In this document: one piece after another, positions 12,413-24,240 of the stretch
How positions within the stretch are numbered: position 1 is the stretch's first letter
How the letters are laid out: each line of letters starts with the position of its first letter
Assembly (NCBI GenBank): GCA_022925895.1
Contig: JAKSYS010000333.1
Location: 1-64,000 of the forward strand
Source: Fragilaria crotonensis
Taxonomy: Eukaryota > Bacillariophyta > Fragilariophyceae > Fragilariales > Fragilariaceae
Direction of reading: 5' to 3'
Length of the DNA: 64,000 nucleotides
Notes under the pieces: generated by a model
The model's input: the letters and a program-made list of their open reading frames with translations, nothing else
Database searches by the model: none
What the model was told of the DNA's origin: nothing
Made by a program: the position numbers and the translations under genes

Positions 12413-12640
12413 GCTGCTGGATAGTAATGCAAAAAATACGTTCTACCAGTGAAATCTATGCAACAAATCTACAGGGTCAATAAGTTATGAATGTTCGAAA
12501 CTTTGAACTTCAATGATTTGGGCGTGGTCACCTCAAAAATTTTGGGGACCACGGCGACGTCATGGATTTCGAAGTTTCGAACATTCATAACCTATTGAAA
12601 CTTCGAAACTTCAAAATTTTGTTTCGCCGTATAATATGGC

Positions 12641-13051
12641 CCTCAGACCTACTACAGTAGCATACTTTTTGGTACCAACGTAAGCTACTTCATGACGTAT
12701 AGTACACAGTACCCACAGACCCCCCAGAGTTGTGCTATCATGCCCCAGTATTGCAGTTCATCGCACGGTATGTTTTACAGTAGCATTTGTGAAGCAACCC
12801 CTGCTCACACCAAATTCCATGAGTATTCCATCCAGTAACTTTGAATTCGTACAGTACTGTACGAATTAAAGTAACTCACTGTCGTTTCAACATGAATTAC
12901 CATCGATTTATGTACTGTAGACCTGTAGTACATGGAATCCACGTAACAGTACAACAGTACCCCAGAGTGGTCATACTCCGTAACAAACACACACACACAC
13001 ACACGCACGCACAAAGCAAATTTAAAAGGTGTAGGATATCTGCGTGAAAGA
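12641..13051 (+). repeat. Dispersed repeat R1, right part of the split copy
   Basis: Strongly similar to 26873-27247: GGTACCAACGTA, CCCCAGTATTGCAGTT, CATCGCACGGTATGTTTTAC, GAGTATTCCATCCAGTAACT, ACTGTCGTTTCAACAT, GACCTGTAGTACATG, then GTCATACTCCGTAAC, a CA/CGCA simple run and GTAGGATATC. It is the downstream half of the repeat interrupted by the Harbinger element. Confidence 0.85.
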
Positions 13052-14560
13052 TAAATGTTCAAAGAACAGTTCTTATGTCGTTGATCCATCATCTGCTTGT
13101 CATCAGCAATGAGGAATGATCAAAGTACTGCAGCAAGATCCGAATTGCCTATCGATGATATACAAGACTTCGTTTTCATTTACTGGTTCAAAGTCGTGTA
13201 TAAATATAAAAGCATATACTAGTATAGATAATATTTTATATTCCGTTCTTCATATTTTTCACAAGAGTTTGATGAATGAATCGTCAATCAAAATTCGTAT
13301 TGGTACAGGGTTTTGTACGAGCAGTTTATACCACACAGTGTAGAACGAACGCCAAGTGGAATTCTCTCAAACGTATGAAAATATACAGAACTGTAGCTCG
13401 TAGAAATTGGGAGGGCATCCTCGACATGTGAAAAATGGTCGTGCAACAAGTGTTTTGACATCTCATCTACAGTATCATGCCTTTTTCAGAGAATTGAGCA
13501 ATTAAAATGCTTTTCTATCAGCAGAACATATCTCCATTGGTTATCTGAGGAGAGCTTTATAATAGGTCACGGTGTGAAATTATGGAAAATGGATTGTTTT
13601 TGTGTAGAGTTCCTTGAAATTCACAAGAGATTGGTTCAAAGCCGTTTTATTGGGCCAAGGCCATTTTATGTGGTAACGTAAAACTCTCTTGTTAAGACCC
13701 AGGAATTGTGCGTGATTTTGTCCAATTTTGGCGGGGTGGGTCTTAACCTACGTAAACTGAGAGCAAGATTCCGTTCAAATGTGAACCATAAAAAACATTT
13801 AAATCTGGCTCGTGTCTGAGAAACGTCCTCACTGTTGTTGGTTCCCATTGTTGTTTTTGACGTCGTTGTCCACAATGATCGGACTACTGCTCTTTATTTT
13901 GTTCCGTTGAAGAATGTGTGCTGCGCACGCATGCATGGTTTGTTCGGCGCGTTTTGGGCCGAAAACCCGAACGTCTGTTGGCGCCCCGAGTCCGTCAAAA
14001 CTATTGTCCAACCAGCTGTATATTCGACTAGAAATCATTCGTAACGTCATCTGATTATATAAGTCTTATATATGGAATTGAAGCGCTTTTTGTCTCTTTC
14101 GGTCAGGTTGTCCATTCTAGAGAGAACGAGTACAGCTGGATTGGCATGCCCATGTCTGGGAAATGACCTTCTTTGGCGGGGTGGGTCTTATCCTACGAGG
14201 GGTCTTAACTAGAGTATTACTGTAGTCCTACCTGGTACGACGTACTTGGTTGAGTGCTACAGGTGCTACTGGGAAGAGTACTGTACTGGACGACTCGGAG
14301 TACTGGAGTACTACAGTAAGGAGCAGTTACCGTACTGGATAGGACATTTTGCTCTCAAGCCTTGAAACCTTTTTGGACATTATGGTGCTTTCCTTCTCAC
14401 ACGCATCCAGACGTTTTCCAAATTTATCCAGCACAAGAAAAAACTGGCATGCACCATACATTAGACTCAGATTGGATTTCTTGTGTAACCTTTTCAATAT
14501 TGTCATTTGGTGTCAATGATTGTCGTTCAGTCGCTTGATCCTCACCTCCTTGCCACTTCT
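13052..14560. other. Intergenic DNA with a short direct repeat
   Basis: No gene seen. GGCGGGGTGGGTCTTA followed by (A/T)CCTACG occurs at 13730-13753 and again at 14175-14197, about 445 bp apart in the same orientation. Near 13640-13676 there is CCATTTTATGTGGTAA, an inverted relative of the end at 7569. A GTAC-rich island covers 14215-14340. Confidence 0.4.
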
Positions 14561-14579
14561 TTACCTTTATTCATAAACA

Positions 14580-15100
14580 GATTGCAGATTTTGAAAGCAT
14601 GGCTGGAAGATGCCAGCATGAATACCAACAACCAGGGTGAAGACCAAGCCATTGGCTCCACTGTTGGTCATCCAACTGTTGCTCCTGGTAACTTCAAGCC
14701 AGATTGATGTAGACATGAAAATAGCTTCTGCTGCTGCATATGCTTTTGTTATGACAAATGCCGTATTAATTGGTACTGATCAAGATGGAAAAACGTATTG
14801 GAAGAATATTTGTGACAGTTCTATCAAGCACAGCGCATTTGCAGCCAACCCACACTCTTCTCATCAATGAATTGATTCAACAAAGTGTTGCAGGCGGCTG
14901 GTGAAGTGAACACCAATTATGTTGGCTACTATCATCAAACCACTCTTCGTGAAATCACAGTGCGGTTGGTCCATGATTGACTATACCACAAAGACATAGG
15001 CTGAGTTCCAGAATATGCAGGGCATGATGTTTAAACATAAAATTGTGGAAGATAAACTCAGGAGGTCGCTCATTATTGACAAAGAATGAAATTTTGATTG
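14580..15100 (+). pseudogene. Decayed gene remnant, possibly NAM/SANT-like transposon partner
   Basis: Coding-like pieces in shifting frames: MNTNNQGEDQAIGSTVGHPT, then GKTYWKNICDSSIKHS, then INELIQQSV and AEFQNMQGMMFKHKIVED. The order (Trp-containing helix, a basic stretch, a late F.HK..EDKL helix) is reminiscent of the NAM-like partner proteins of Harbinger elements, but the match is weak and the frame breaks are many. It could be unrelated. Confidence 0.25.
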
Positions 15101-15199
15101 ACACCTAGGACAATACTGCTGTACATTGCACCTTGTACCAGCAGCCACTTATGTATGCCTGCTAGTACCAGCAGTAATACTGCATTCATGTAGAATACG

Positions 15200-16053
15200 G
15201 AGTACTATACTACTGGCATACTGTACATGTAAACTGTACAATTGACAGTACTGTGTACTGTATCTGGAGTGCTGGAGTACTGTACAACATAAATATGTAA
15301 GGAGCATGTGACCACTCTCAGGTACAGTACTCTTCTGTACTATATCCTGACAGCATTTATTTAGTTGGTATGTGAGTACTGCTGGCCCAGCCACAGTAGA
15401 CTTAAGGTTTGTAGGACCTTGAAGTCTACTGAAGGGAGAGGAAGTGAACCTGATGGCTTGTCCAGCTTTGGGCAAAGCAGGCTTGAAGAGATAGGCCATG
15501 GCAGTATTGATTTGTTGGTACAAATTTGTAGTAGAAAGTGTAGAGATGATGCTAAGAAATGAAGGCCATTACTGTTTTGCTTGGGATGTGAATTATTATG
15601 AGATTGAACCTAGCTGAAAAATGAAGGTGAGATCTGGAACATTAGTTGGAGTCTCACAAATGATGTGTTGTCTTAGTCCCACTTATTGAGTGGTGTTTGA
15701 GGATGGTTGTCCAGCATAGCAAAAGGAGTGTTGTTGAAGTTCTCAACAAGCAACACTCATGATTTGACTTACTTAGAGAAGCAAATTCAAAATGTGACAA
15801 GCAGGACTCAAAGTTCTGATTCTTGGATCTCATGGAAGGATCATGGACAGATTATGAAAAATAAAGGACTTTTTACTTTATTGCCATATGGTTTTAGGAG
15901 TGACATTGTGACAGAGTGGCTGACAGCAGTACTAGATCTCTAACAGATCCAATCAATTGTGAGGCACCCACTGCAGTAGTATGTATACTTGTAGACTATG
16001 GACTAAATGAGGACTGGCCAGGTTAATCATCATTGTCAACTAGTATTAGAGCT
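15200..16053. other. CpG-free tract, no gene
   Basis: No CG dinucleotide occurs between the ones at 15199 and 16053-16054, about 850 bp, while flanking DNA has many. The sequence is rich in TG and CA, the expected products of 5-methylcytosine deamination. A remnant open frame at 15707-15943 has no recognisable motif. Confidence 0.85.
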
Positions 16054-17081
16054 CGAGTAATCTGTAGTCCAAGCATATGAATCATGAAATCATCATTAAT
16101 CTACCAGCATCTACCACAGTACAGTACCAGGTGAAACTAGTAGAAGGAGCGTAACTATTCTTTCTCGTTTTTCATGAGCTTCTTGGAAAAAACTCCGAAC
16201 GCTGTGCGTTCAAGATTCAAGATGCAACAAATACGTCCAAAATAGGTCAATAAAGGTGTGCGAGCCCATATGTCCGAAATTTTGGACAAACTATCATGGG
16301 GTCATTACTCAGATTTCGCTCCAGCGGAGGTGATGCTCTGATGTAGTAGTACTGCAGTATGGAGTAAAATGTAAATAATGATTCCACCTATGAGATCCAT
16401 GTTCGCGTGACAACAGCCCTTCATGGTTATTCAGTAACAAGTCCCAGGTATATCGGACATGAGTCATGTTCCGCTCTTGTTGATTTTCCCTATCTGTGGA
16501 GTATTGATGCCGTTTCCTCAAAACCTCGCATGCCCCATTGAGTGAACGCGAAACGCTATGTCTCTTTTTGTGAGGTAAGTGTGGTACTAAAAATAAATGT
16601 GTGTCTTGAAATCGCAATTCAGTTACTTCAATCTCAAACGAGCTCTAACTATTTTGACAAAGCGGACGATGGTACTGGACTCCGAGTACGAAATACAGAG
16701 AGCAATCGAATGCTGACGTCCATCCTGACTCGAGCAATTTCTCAATGTCGTTCCGTCGTTCCCCATTTAAAGTACTTCCAATACTAGAGACATATGTAAA
16801 GTAGTCGATGTACGCGACGAAACAAAACTCTGATACTCAACGTCTAACAGGACATAAGTTCCGCCACTCGAAGTCCGAAGCAAATATGTCATTTAAAACC
16901 CCAGACAGGATATCTATTAACCTGGCGCGTACTTTCAGTACATTTTACAAACGCTTACAACATTCGTAACAAGATAGAGTGTATTGTATCAATACTCGAG
17001 TACATGCCAGGATATGGATTTTCAGAGTTCGGGCATAAATGATGCAAGTTCTGGGTTGTCACCTCACCGAATGCAAAGATA
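16054..17081. other. Intergenic, nothing recognised
   Basis: Short open frames on both strands here have no recognisable motifs and are not supported. It lies directly upstream of the DUF6824 gene, so its last few hundred bases should contain that gene's promoter, but no clear element was seen. Confidence 0.4.
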
Positions 17082-18120
17082 ATGATTCCAGACTTGACTC
17101 AGAGTTCCTCCCAGCTGCAAATCAAGCCATCCATCAAGAACGCTGCTGTTTGCAAGCTCAAGAACTCCGGTGACAGGCTGAAGACGAGCGACAAGGCTAG
17201 CAAGAAGTTGTTACGTAAGAATGGATCCTCCATACTTGAGGGCTTCGCGCCTGGCAAGTACGACGTTCTGTGCAACAGAAGCCGTCATGCCTTTAACCAC
17301 GTGGGAAACCGGCGATTCCGTGTCATCGTTGAAAATCATGCTCCTGGGTTTGCTGCCTTGAGGACGAAAGCTGAGCGTTCCTTGATGATCCAAAGCATCC
17401 TTGGCATTATGCCATTATCAAAGCCGCGCAGGGAAAGTTTGTTGAAAAGAACAAGGACGGAACCTGGGATGAAGTTGGTTTGGTTAAACGAAAGGAGAAA
17501 GTTGGCCATGCTCTTCGTGCAGCCATCACGGCTGTGAAGTCTAAGGACAAGACGCGTACCATCTACGACGTCCTCGGGGTCTTTCAATTTGTCCCTTCCA
17601 ATTCCATCAGCGGGTCTTCAACTCAAACCAGCAATCACGTCAAGAACGAGGACAGCAGCGAAGACGAGCTTTTCGAATCTTTTCCATCCTTTGATGAGAC
17701 CGAGTGTGACGAAGATACAGACGAAGAAATGCTGCTTACAGAACAGACGACGTGGTGTGCCACGTCCGAAGTACTGAGAACAAGGTTCCTCATTCGACCC
17801 ACGAAAAGCGTGACGAGGACATGCAATGGAAGTCGATGTCGCTTACAGAAGCGGTCATGTCAAATATTGGAGTGCAGCTCAGCGGCAAGAGGAAACAGGT
17901 TGCTGTCATGGTGAGCGTCGCCGCTTCAGATGCAGTTATTGATTCGTACGACTGGACTCCGGCTGACGCGTTCGTCAAAGGCGAGAAAGTCGACGATGAC
18001 TTTGAGATGTTCAAGGTGGAAGAAGCAGTGAATCCGTTTCACGACCTTCAGCATCAACTTGAAGATACAGTCATGGGGCTTGACGACTTCTTCAGCACCA
18101 ATCCTGTCGGTGCCTGTTGA
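17082..18120 (+). pseudogene. DUF6824-domain protein, two apparent frame breaks
   Basis: DUF6824 is a domain abundant in diatoms, of unknown function. The core reads PGKYDVLCNRSRHAFNHVGN, RRFRVIVENHAPGFAA and RTKAERSLMIQSIL in the first frame (start ATG 17082), then after a change near 17405 AIIKAAQGKFVEKNKDGTWD and REKVGHALRAAI-like KRKEKVGHALRAAITAVK. The usual DVLCGRG reads DVLCNRS. An acidic, Ser-rich tail follows, and a second change near 17745 is needed to reach the last open stretch (VMSNIGVQLSGKRKQVAV to FFSTNPVGAC, stop at 18118-18120). The first break looks like a small duplication in GCATTATGCCATTATC. Either a recent pseudogene or sequence error. Confidence 0.75.
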
Positions 18121-18456
18121 ACAAGGGTGGGGGCCAATACATGTGTTTCCACTACGTTCACGTTTATTGACGTTTATTGAATTCTCCTTTCATATTGCAT
18201 TGCTTTATCGATGGTCCGATTGATACTTAATCAAATAGCTCCACATTTTCAGGTACAAGCTTCAAATTTAGCAATAGAATTCCATAAAAGGTCGCATCGA
18301 AACAGAAGGCTTGGTATCCAAGTGGTGGTCAATCGCGGGATAATCGACTCCGTGGTAGCACCTCGCGCTTGACATTGCACAGCGACAGGCAGGCTAAGAT
18401 AGGTGCAGCATTCAGCATTTACATGTTGCATTACTTTTACCCTTACGAAAATGGAT
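18121..18456. other. Short spacer between convergent genes
   Basis: This stretch holds the 3' ends of the DUF6824 gene and the aminoacylase gene, which point toward each other. A repeated CGTTTATTGA occurs at 18161-18180. Nothing else seen. Confidence 0.4.
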
Positions 18457-19810
18457 TCATGGATCGACGCCGGGGAGCTGGCCTTGACAGGAAAGATCCT
18501 GAATGAGTCCAACGTAAATTGCAATACCCTCCAAGAACGTCGACTCAGGAATATACTCATCATTCTCATGCAACATGATCTCCGTGTTACGCATAGGTGA
18601 AAAGCCCAGTGCTCGAACCCCCAACGCTCGCAAGAACCGTGAATCAGTGGCGGCGGGAAAGACTTGTGGGTTGACTTTCAGGTCCATGCTTTCGAGGGAT
18701 TTCAAAAAGACACCATACCAAGGATTGACCTCCGTATCGGTTGAGGTAGTGGCGTGCTGTTGCATGTCGTTAGCTGCCTTACCATGCTGGCCCTCAATGA
18801 ACTTCCACGTCACCTTACTCGTCAGACTTGCTGCATTCGTGGCACCACAAGTCTAACATATCGGATATCTCGGACGGCGGCACGTTCGGGGAGATGCGAA
18901 TATCCAGTGAACACGTTGCTACAGGAGGCACGCAGTTGTAGGCAAAAGTGTTTCCGACTTGAACACCAGCTTGAAGAGTTGTGATGTTGAGTGAAGTGAC
19001 ATCACCCAAAGTCTTTTTGGCAGCGACGGCATGAGCACAATTTTCATGGTCCGGGTTGTTGAAGAGCAAATTTCGTTGGCCTTGCCGAAAGGCGAGAGCC
19101 TTGTTAGACAACTCCAGCAGCTGCTCTACGGCTGTATCTTCAATAAAGCGAGATGCGTGGCCAGTGTTGCCATAAGCCGTCACGTCGACCCACCACGGCA
19201 ATCGTTCTCCGTAAAAGACAGAAAAGACATCGTCGGTTGACGCCAGACCTTCGTCGAGGGCAAGAGCGATGCCTGGGAGCTGATGCTTGTACAACTCACT
19301 GTCAAGAAAGGCCGCCATACCGCTGCCACCGACTTCTTCATCCGGAACAAAAGTCAAATAGATGGATCGAGTCGGTTGAAAGCCTATACTGGCCAAATAT
19401 CGGATTGCTTCGATGTATTGAATGCACACACACTTCATATCCTGGGATCCTCTGCCATATATCTTCCCTCCCTTACGCAATCCTTCAAAAGGAGGTTGCG
19501 TCCAGTCTTCAGTTGCTGCGGGAACGACATCATAGTGGCTGTTGAGCAAGATAATCGGAAGTTGTGGTTGACTCCCTAACCAGTGCGCCACTACCACGGG
19601 TGAGTGGTCAGGTGATTCGGGAAGTATGTGAATGTCGTGAAGAACTCTAAGCGAAGCAAGCTCCTTAAGAATGTATCTTGCGCAATCGACGTACGCACCC
19701 GAGGTTGGTGAAGTGATCGAGACAGTGGGGAATCGAAGGAACTCCTGCAGCGACGCAATGGCGTATTCTTCTTCACTTGTTGAAAGTGATACTAGCTTGC
19801 AATCACTCAT
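18457..19810 (-). CDS. Aminoacylase-1 (N-acyl-L-amino-acid amidohydrolase), one frame break
   Basis: Zinc-dependent cytosolic enzyme of the M20 peptidase family that removes acyl groups from N-acylated amino acids. Start chosen at ATG 19810 (MSDCKLVSL). Landmarks: ILLNSHYDVVP (first zinc His), YGRGSQDMKCVCIQYIEA (bridging Asp), FVPDEEVGGSGM (catalytic and zinc-binding Glu), YGERLPWWVDV, GNTGHASRFIEDTA (dimerisation-domain His), FRQGQRNLL, CSLDIRISPNV, then NPWYGVFLKSLESMDL, VFPAATDSRFLRALGVRALG and LHENDEYI with the last zinc His. The frame changes once, at about 18815 within ...WCHECSKSDE, and continues with VTWKFIEGQHG. Apart from that break the protein is complete, about 450 residues against about 408 in animals. 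All metal ligands are present, so sequencing error is a good explanation. Confidence 0.9.
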
Positions 19811-20619
19811 GATTGAGGTTTTGCAGTTCGATGTGTCTGGAGAGTCAGTACGAGTGTGCAAGTCGGTCGTTACCAAGCTTAATCAGCTTAGTTGATGGAA
19901 GAGAAAAGGCGAATGGGTTGATGAAGAACTCAATTGTAGTGGGGAACACCGCCGGCTACCTGCCACACCAAACCCAATTCTGCAAGGACGTCTTTGTCTG
20001 ATGGGCGGTCTGCGCTTTTAGGATGGCCCACAAATGGCAAGGAACGAAAGAGCAAAAAAATTAGATACAGTCGGAGTCGAAGAACGATGCCACATGCTTG
20101 TAGCTTGTAGTGGAGTACGAATGCTCTCATAACGTTTTACGTTGTTGTCGATGGAATACGAATCACACGTAATGCCGCGTTGCAGTTCCAGGTACAGCTG
20201 GTTTTCTGTTCTAAAATCCGGGCGCACGTCCCAGTATTAATTCTACGCTAGACCGATTTCACTGCCAATATGACGTCACGAGGGCGGGACTTTGTCGTGT
20301 TGGAAGCAAGGCTTCCACAATGAGATTTTCAAGCCGTCGTTTGCAACATTTCCATTCTAATCTATAGATTTACCTCCTGCAGTCACCTTCCTATGTAACT
20401 CAGTGAACCTACTGTTGGTGATAAATCTATAGATACAATGGTTGACAAAGGTAAATATGCTATTTTGACTGATGCCGTCATGCTACTTCGAACAGACATC
20501 ACGTATGGTCCGAGATTGTCAAATTGCTGGCTTCCTGCATCAACTTGGGCTGAAGCTTTAGGAGATTTGATGTCAATGCGTCCCTTGGCGTCATTGATGT
20601 AAGAAGGTTCAATACAGGG
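19811..20619. other. Intergenic with a palindrome and a short open frame
   Basis: Upstream of the aminoacylase and of the DDE transposase. A short plus-strand open frame starts at ATG 20439 (MVDKGKYAILTDAVMLL...) and ends near 20601; it may be the true N-terminus of the transposase protein in another frame. Nothing else recognised. Confidence 0.35.
20360..20434. repeat. 13-bp perfect inverted repeat
   Basis: ATCTATAGATTTA (20360-20372) is matched by its exact reverse complement at 20422-20434, with a spacer of about 49 bp. The inner ATCTATAGAT is itself palindromic. It lies just upstream of the DDE transposase and may mark the left end of that element or be a regulatory hairpin. Confidence 0.7.
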
Positions 20620-23600
20620 ATGTCCAAGTCGGCTTCTTTCGGAGAATTGATGCACCGATTTGATGGATCAAACACAACAGGAGTGTTCAGAGTCACATAC
20701 AAGAACACATTCTATTACTACTTCACAGAGAAATCAAGGCAGATACGGTACCCATGTCCACTTAACAGTGCATGGAACGAAAAAGTAATGGAAGCAGCCG
20801 CAAATGTGCTAGTCATTCCAAGCACAAGATCAAGACCCGCTCTCGACACAATGATAACTACACCTGTCAACACGGAGGCTACAACGGGAGGAAGGATCGG
20901 AGACATTGTTGAGCAATCACCGAGCAAACGAGCAAGGATAGGAGATACTGGTGCGGCCGCTGTAATGATTGCTGCTGATGCTTCTAGCTCAAGTTACTGG
21001 CCATGTAGCCCAGAGGCATACCGAGTGTTCAAACCACCAAAGAAACATGGGACAACGAATTGCGAGGATGGGAATGATACTGATTTCGATTCTGAAACTC
21101 CAATGGAAGCACTTCAGAGAAGGATTGTACTGCTTCAAAGCGTTCATGAGGAAGAAAATAATTGGAGGAATGTTGTGCAAGGTAGAGATATCGACAACGT
21201 GTGTACCAAAGCTGAGATATGCGCTGTCAGGCAAAGGGCGACGTTTCTTTGTTATGCGTACCGATTGGCTCTTGCAAAAATGAATGAATGGACGTGGCAA
21301 GACTGTTGCACTGAATCTTGTAAGGTATTGAACACTGTTGGTATGACGCAAGCAACCTTCTATAAAACCATCGCAAATTGGAACATTGTGTTCCGTAATT
21401 TTGAATGCTTCCCAAACCCAAACTTGTCTGTTCAGTGTGGGAAACGACCTCTTCCTCGAGTTCTCGAAGTGTTTCCATGCGCAAAGGAGCAGATTGTTGC
21501 ATTTGGCGTCGAGAACTTGTCACATCTTTCAATTGAAGCAGTCTATCAATTCGTTCATTCGTCTGTAATCCCAAGGCTGGCTGCGTTGTGGAAACGTGAA
21601 TCGGTAGTAGACGAAGATACTGCAGAAACGTCAACATTGAGTACAAGTACTACAGCCATTAATCCTACTAGCAATCCTGTCGATGTCGATCAAGATGAGG
21701 ATGATATTGCGCTATTCCTTCGCGCACATAGACTTAAAAACATGAGCTTCACAACAGCATGGCGCTGGATGCGATTACTCGGATTCAAGTATGATACGAG
21801 AAGGAAGAGCTTCTACGTCGATGGCCATGAACGTGAAGATGTTGTCGCACATCGAAATGCATTCTGCAAGAACTACCTTACCGTGCTTGAGCCACGTTGT
21901 CGGCGTTGGATTCAGCTTCCACTCAGTGAAGCTGCTACGATCAAGACCTTAGACACAGATTTCGGACATCATTACTATGATATTATATCTGATGAGACTC
22001 GGGTTGAGTTTCACGTTGACTATTGGAAGAATTGCATATCAAGAATCAAAAGGGGAGAAGAGGCAGCGCGAGATGTTGAAGCAAAAACAAGCATACGAGT
22101 GTCATCATCAGTCAGGCCCTTGATGATTATTGGTCAAGATGAGTCTGTCTTCGCGCAGTATCTACTGTCCTCCAAACAATGGGTTGGGCCAAAGGACAAG
22201 TGCCACTTCTGCCCAAGTCGGAGGGCGATGGGTATATGCTTTCTGCGTTCGTGTCACGCGAATTCGGCTTTGGCAGGCAGATGACAGAGGATGAGTTACA
22301 AAGAGTGAATATGGCAAGGCAAACAGCAGCTCTCGGCGGTGGAAATTACCTCGATACAACAGCTGCGATGGAAATCTTGGGAACAACGAGGAAGCCGATT
22401 TTGTTGGAATCCCCCTTCGTAAAATACTTGTTCATCGGAATCAATAATCAGGGTTATTGGAATTCATACCACATGAGTCTTCAGCTTGAGGATGTGGTTG
22501 ATTGCCTACGAATCCTATATCCAAGCTTCGATTTTGTATTTTTGTTCGATCATTCTCAGGGACACGCTCGCAAACGTGATGGTGCACTCAGTGCGATCAA
22601 CATGCAAAAGAACTTTGGAGGATCAAAACAGCAGATGAGAGACACAGTCATAATGTCACAAGAGGGTTATCTGGGCACACACTCACCAACCCTGGGCATC
22701 GGAGACACACAGTCAATGGTATTCAATACTGACGACTGTGGCCCATGGTATTTGACACCAGAGCAACGTGACTTACAACGTCATGATCGAATAATGGGGA
22801 AAAGAAGCAAGCCAATTGAAAAAACAAAAAGACCCTTCTTGAAGAGCTCAACGAAAAGGGTGTGACGCTCCAACAAAAACGCGGGTACACTAAAGCCGAA
22901 CTTCAGGAATTGGCAAGAAACAATTCAATCGAAACTCACAAAGAAGTCGACAAAATCCTATCTGGATGGGAAGGAAAATCTAAAGGCATGCTACAAGTTC
23001 TGTGGGAAAGAGGACTGATTGATCCAAGTGAGTTAGATAAATACACTGTCGACGGAAAGAAAGACACAATTTCAGGAAGATTGACTTACGGTATTCCCTA
23101 CGCCATCTCATCGCAGAGTGTGCTGATTTCAAGGATGAGGAAACGGCACTTCAGTACCTTGGATCTCAGCTGGGCATCACGGTACTTCTAACACCAAAGT
23201 TCCATGCCGAATTAGCAGGGGAAGGCATTGAATTTTGCTGGGGTCACGCAAAGGCTTTCTACCGACGGGTTCCTGTATCTCAAAAGAGGGGACGAGAGAA
23301 TTTCAAACAACTTGTGAGAGATTCAACGTGTTCAATCAAGGAGTTGACCAAAGAAAGGATGGGAAAGTTTGCTTCGAGAGCACGCGCATATATTTGTACT
23401 TACCATCATCTTTTTTGAGAGTCAGCAGAGAATGAGGCAGCAAGGTCGTACCCACAACTTCATCGCCACAAGTATAACAGAAGATCAAGGACTTCTGTAC
23501 TCCGAAATCCAACGCCTGATGAAATTGTTCAAGTCTCACAGGTGTGCATTGGACTTCGATCGTGGCTTCGTCAACAGTGCACTCAAAGAAGCAAAGACAA

Positions 23601-23630
23601 GAAACGAGGAGGACGAGGTGTGATCATCAT
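20620..23630 (+). pseudogene. DDE-type DNA transposase, broken; family not assigned
   Basis: A large transposase-like protein with three acidic landmarks spaced as in DDE enzymes: LMIIGQDESVFAQYLLSSKQ (about 22120-22180), VFLFDHSQGHARKRDGALSA with NMQKNFGGSKQQMRDT (about 22535-22650), and TPKFHAELAGEGIEFCWGHA with KAFYRRVPVSQKRG (about 23190-23300). The MRDT...QSMVF stretch is also seen in DDE proteins of fungi and protists. The N-terminal 300 residues hold a helical region (TAWRWMRLLGFKYDTRRKSF) typical of a DNA-binding or dimerising segment. The open frame covers 20620-22284 and shifts near 22195, 22835 and 23090, with a stop after ...ICTYHHLF, so it is inactive as read. Resemblance is to IS630/Tc1-like enzymes at best. 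Confidence 0.7.
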
Positions 23631-24240
23631 GTCGACAGAGATGGATTTTTATGGTCGCAGGAGACAGCTGCTACTAAAACTTGATAAAGGATATGGAAAT
23701 AATATGCGTGCATGGTACGAATTGTACACAACCTACGTTCGGACGCTTCAACGAAAAACCAGCTGTACTACTAGTAGTAGCAGTTTTTGCAATACTGTTG
23801 GACAAATTTGTGGTACAGTAGTCTACTGTACCAACAAGGTGCGGTAATTCTATGTTTCAGCATGACAGCATTACCTATGAGCTATGAGCAATCACCTTGG
23901 TGGTGCTTCTTTCTCGGAACGTCGACGACCGTCTTCAATAAATGAGTAACTCCAGTAGCAATTCTAGCTCGGTCTATATTCACAATGAAAGTGCTGCGTT
24001 GCCCTGGGAGAGCTGCCACAGCCGCATGATCTGGAAACGAGGACAGCGCCCACGACGGCGTTGCTCTCCAAAAAGAAGGAAGACGATGGCAGTGTGTATT
24101 GATCACCATAATACTCCATCGCAAGGGATCGGAGACTGCGTGGATGGACTCGATGTCTACAGTGGGTTGGTGATGTGGTCAATGATTTGTAAGAAGCAAT
24201 GACGTACAAGATCACGGACGGAAACGGAGTGCAATTTCAC
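23631..24240. other. Intergenic, nothing recognised
   Basis: Downstream of the transposase and of the convergent TBC gene. Short open frames such as 23942-24202 lack recognisable motifs. No inverted-repeat end matching the left of the transposase was found here. Confidence 0.4.

Larger units (their letters stand above)
9135..12640. mobile_element. PIF/Harbinger-type DNA transposon, 3.5 kb
   Basis: Terminal inverted repeats of about 40 bp: the left end (9135-9175) begins ATATTATAGCGAAACAAATT, and the reverse complement of the right end (12600-12637) begins ATATTATACGGCGAAACAAA; both continue into TTTTGAAGTTTC. Sub-terminal palindromes built on TCGAACATTCATAACC occur near both ends. Inside are a plus-strand HARBI1-like transposase remnant and a convergent minus-strand partner gene, the two-gene layout known for Harbinger elements. 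The right end carries extra bases (AGGGCC on the complement) missing from the left, and no certain 3-bp target duplication was found. Confidence 0.75.

Noticed and set aside
19811-19876. Longer N-terminus for aminoacylase-1
   Set aside because: The upstream start would be a TTG; ATG 19810 gives a start matching the family length.
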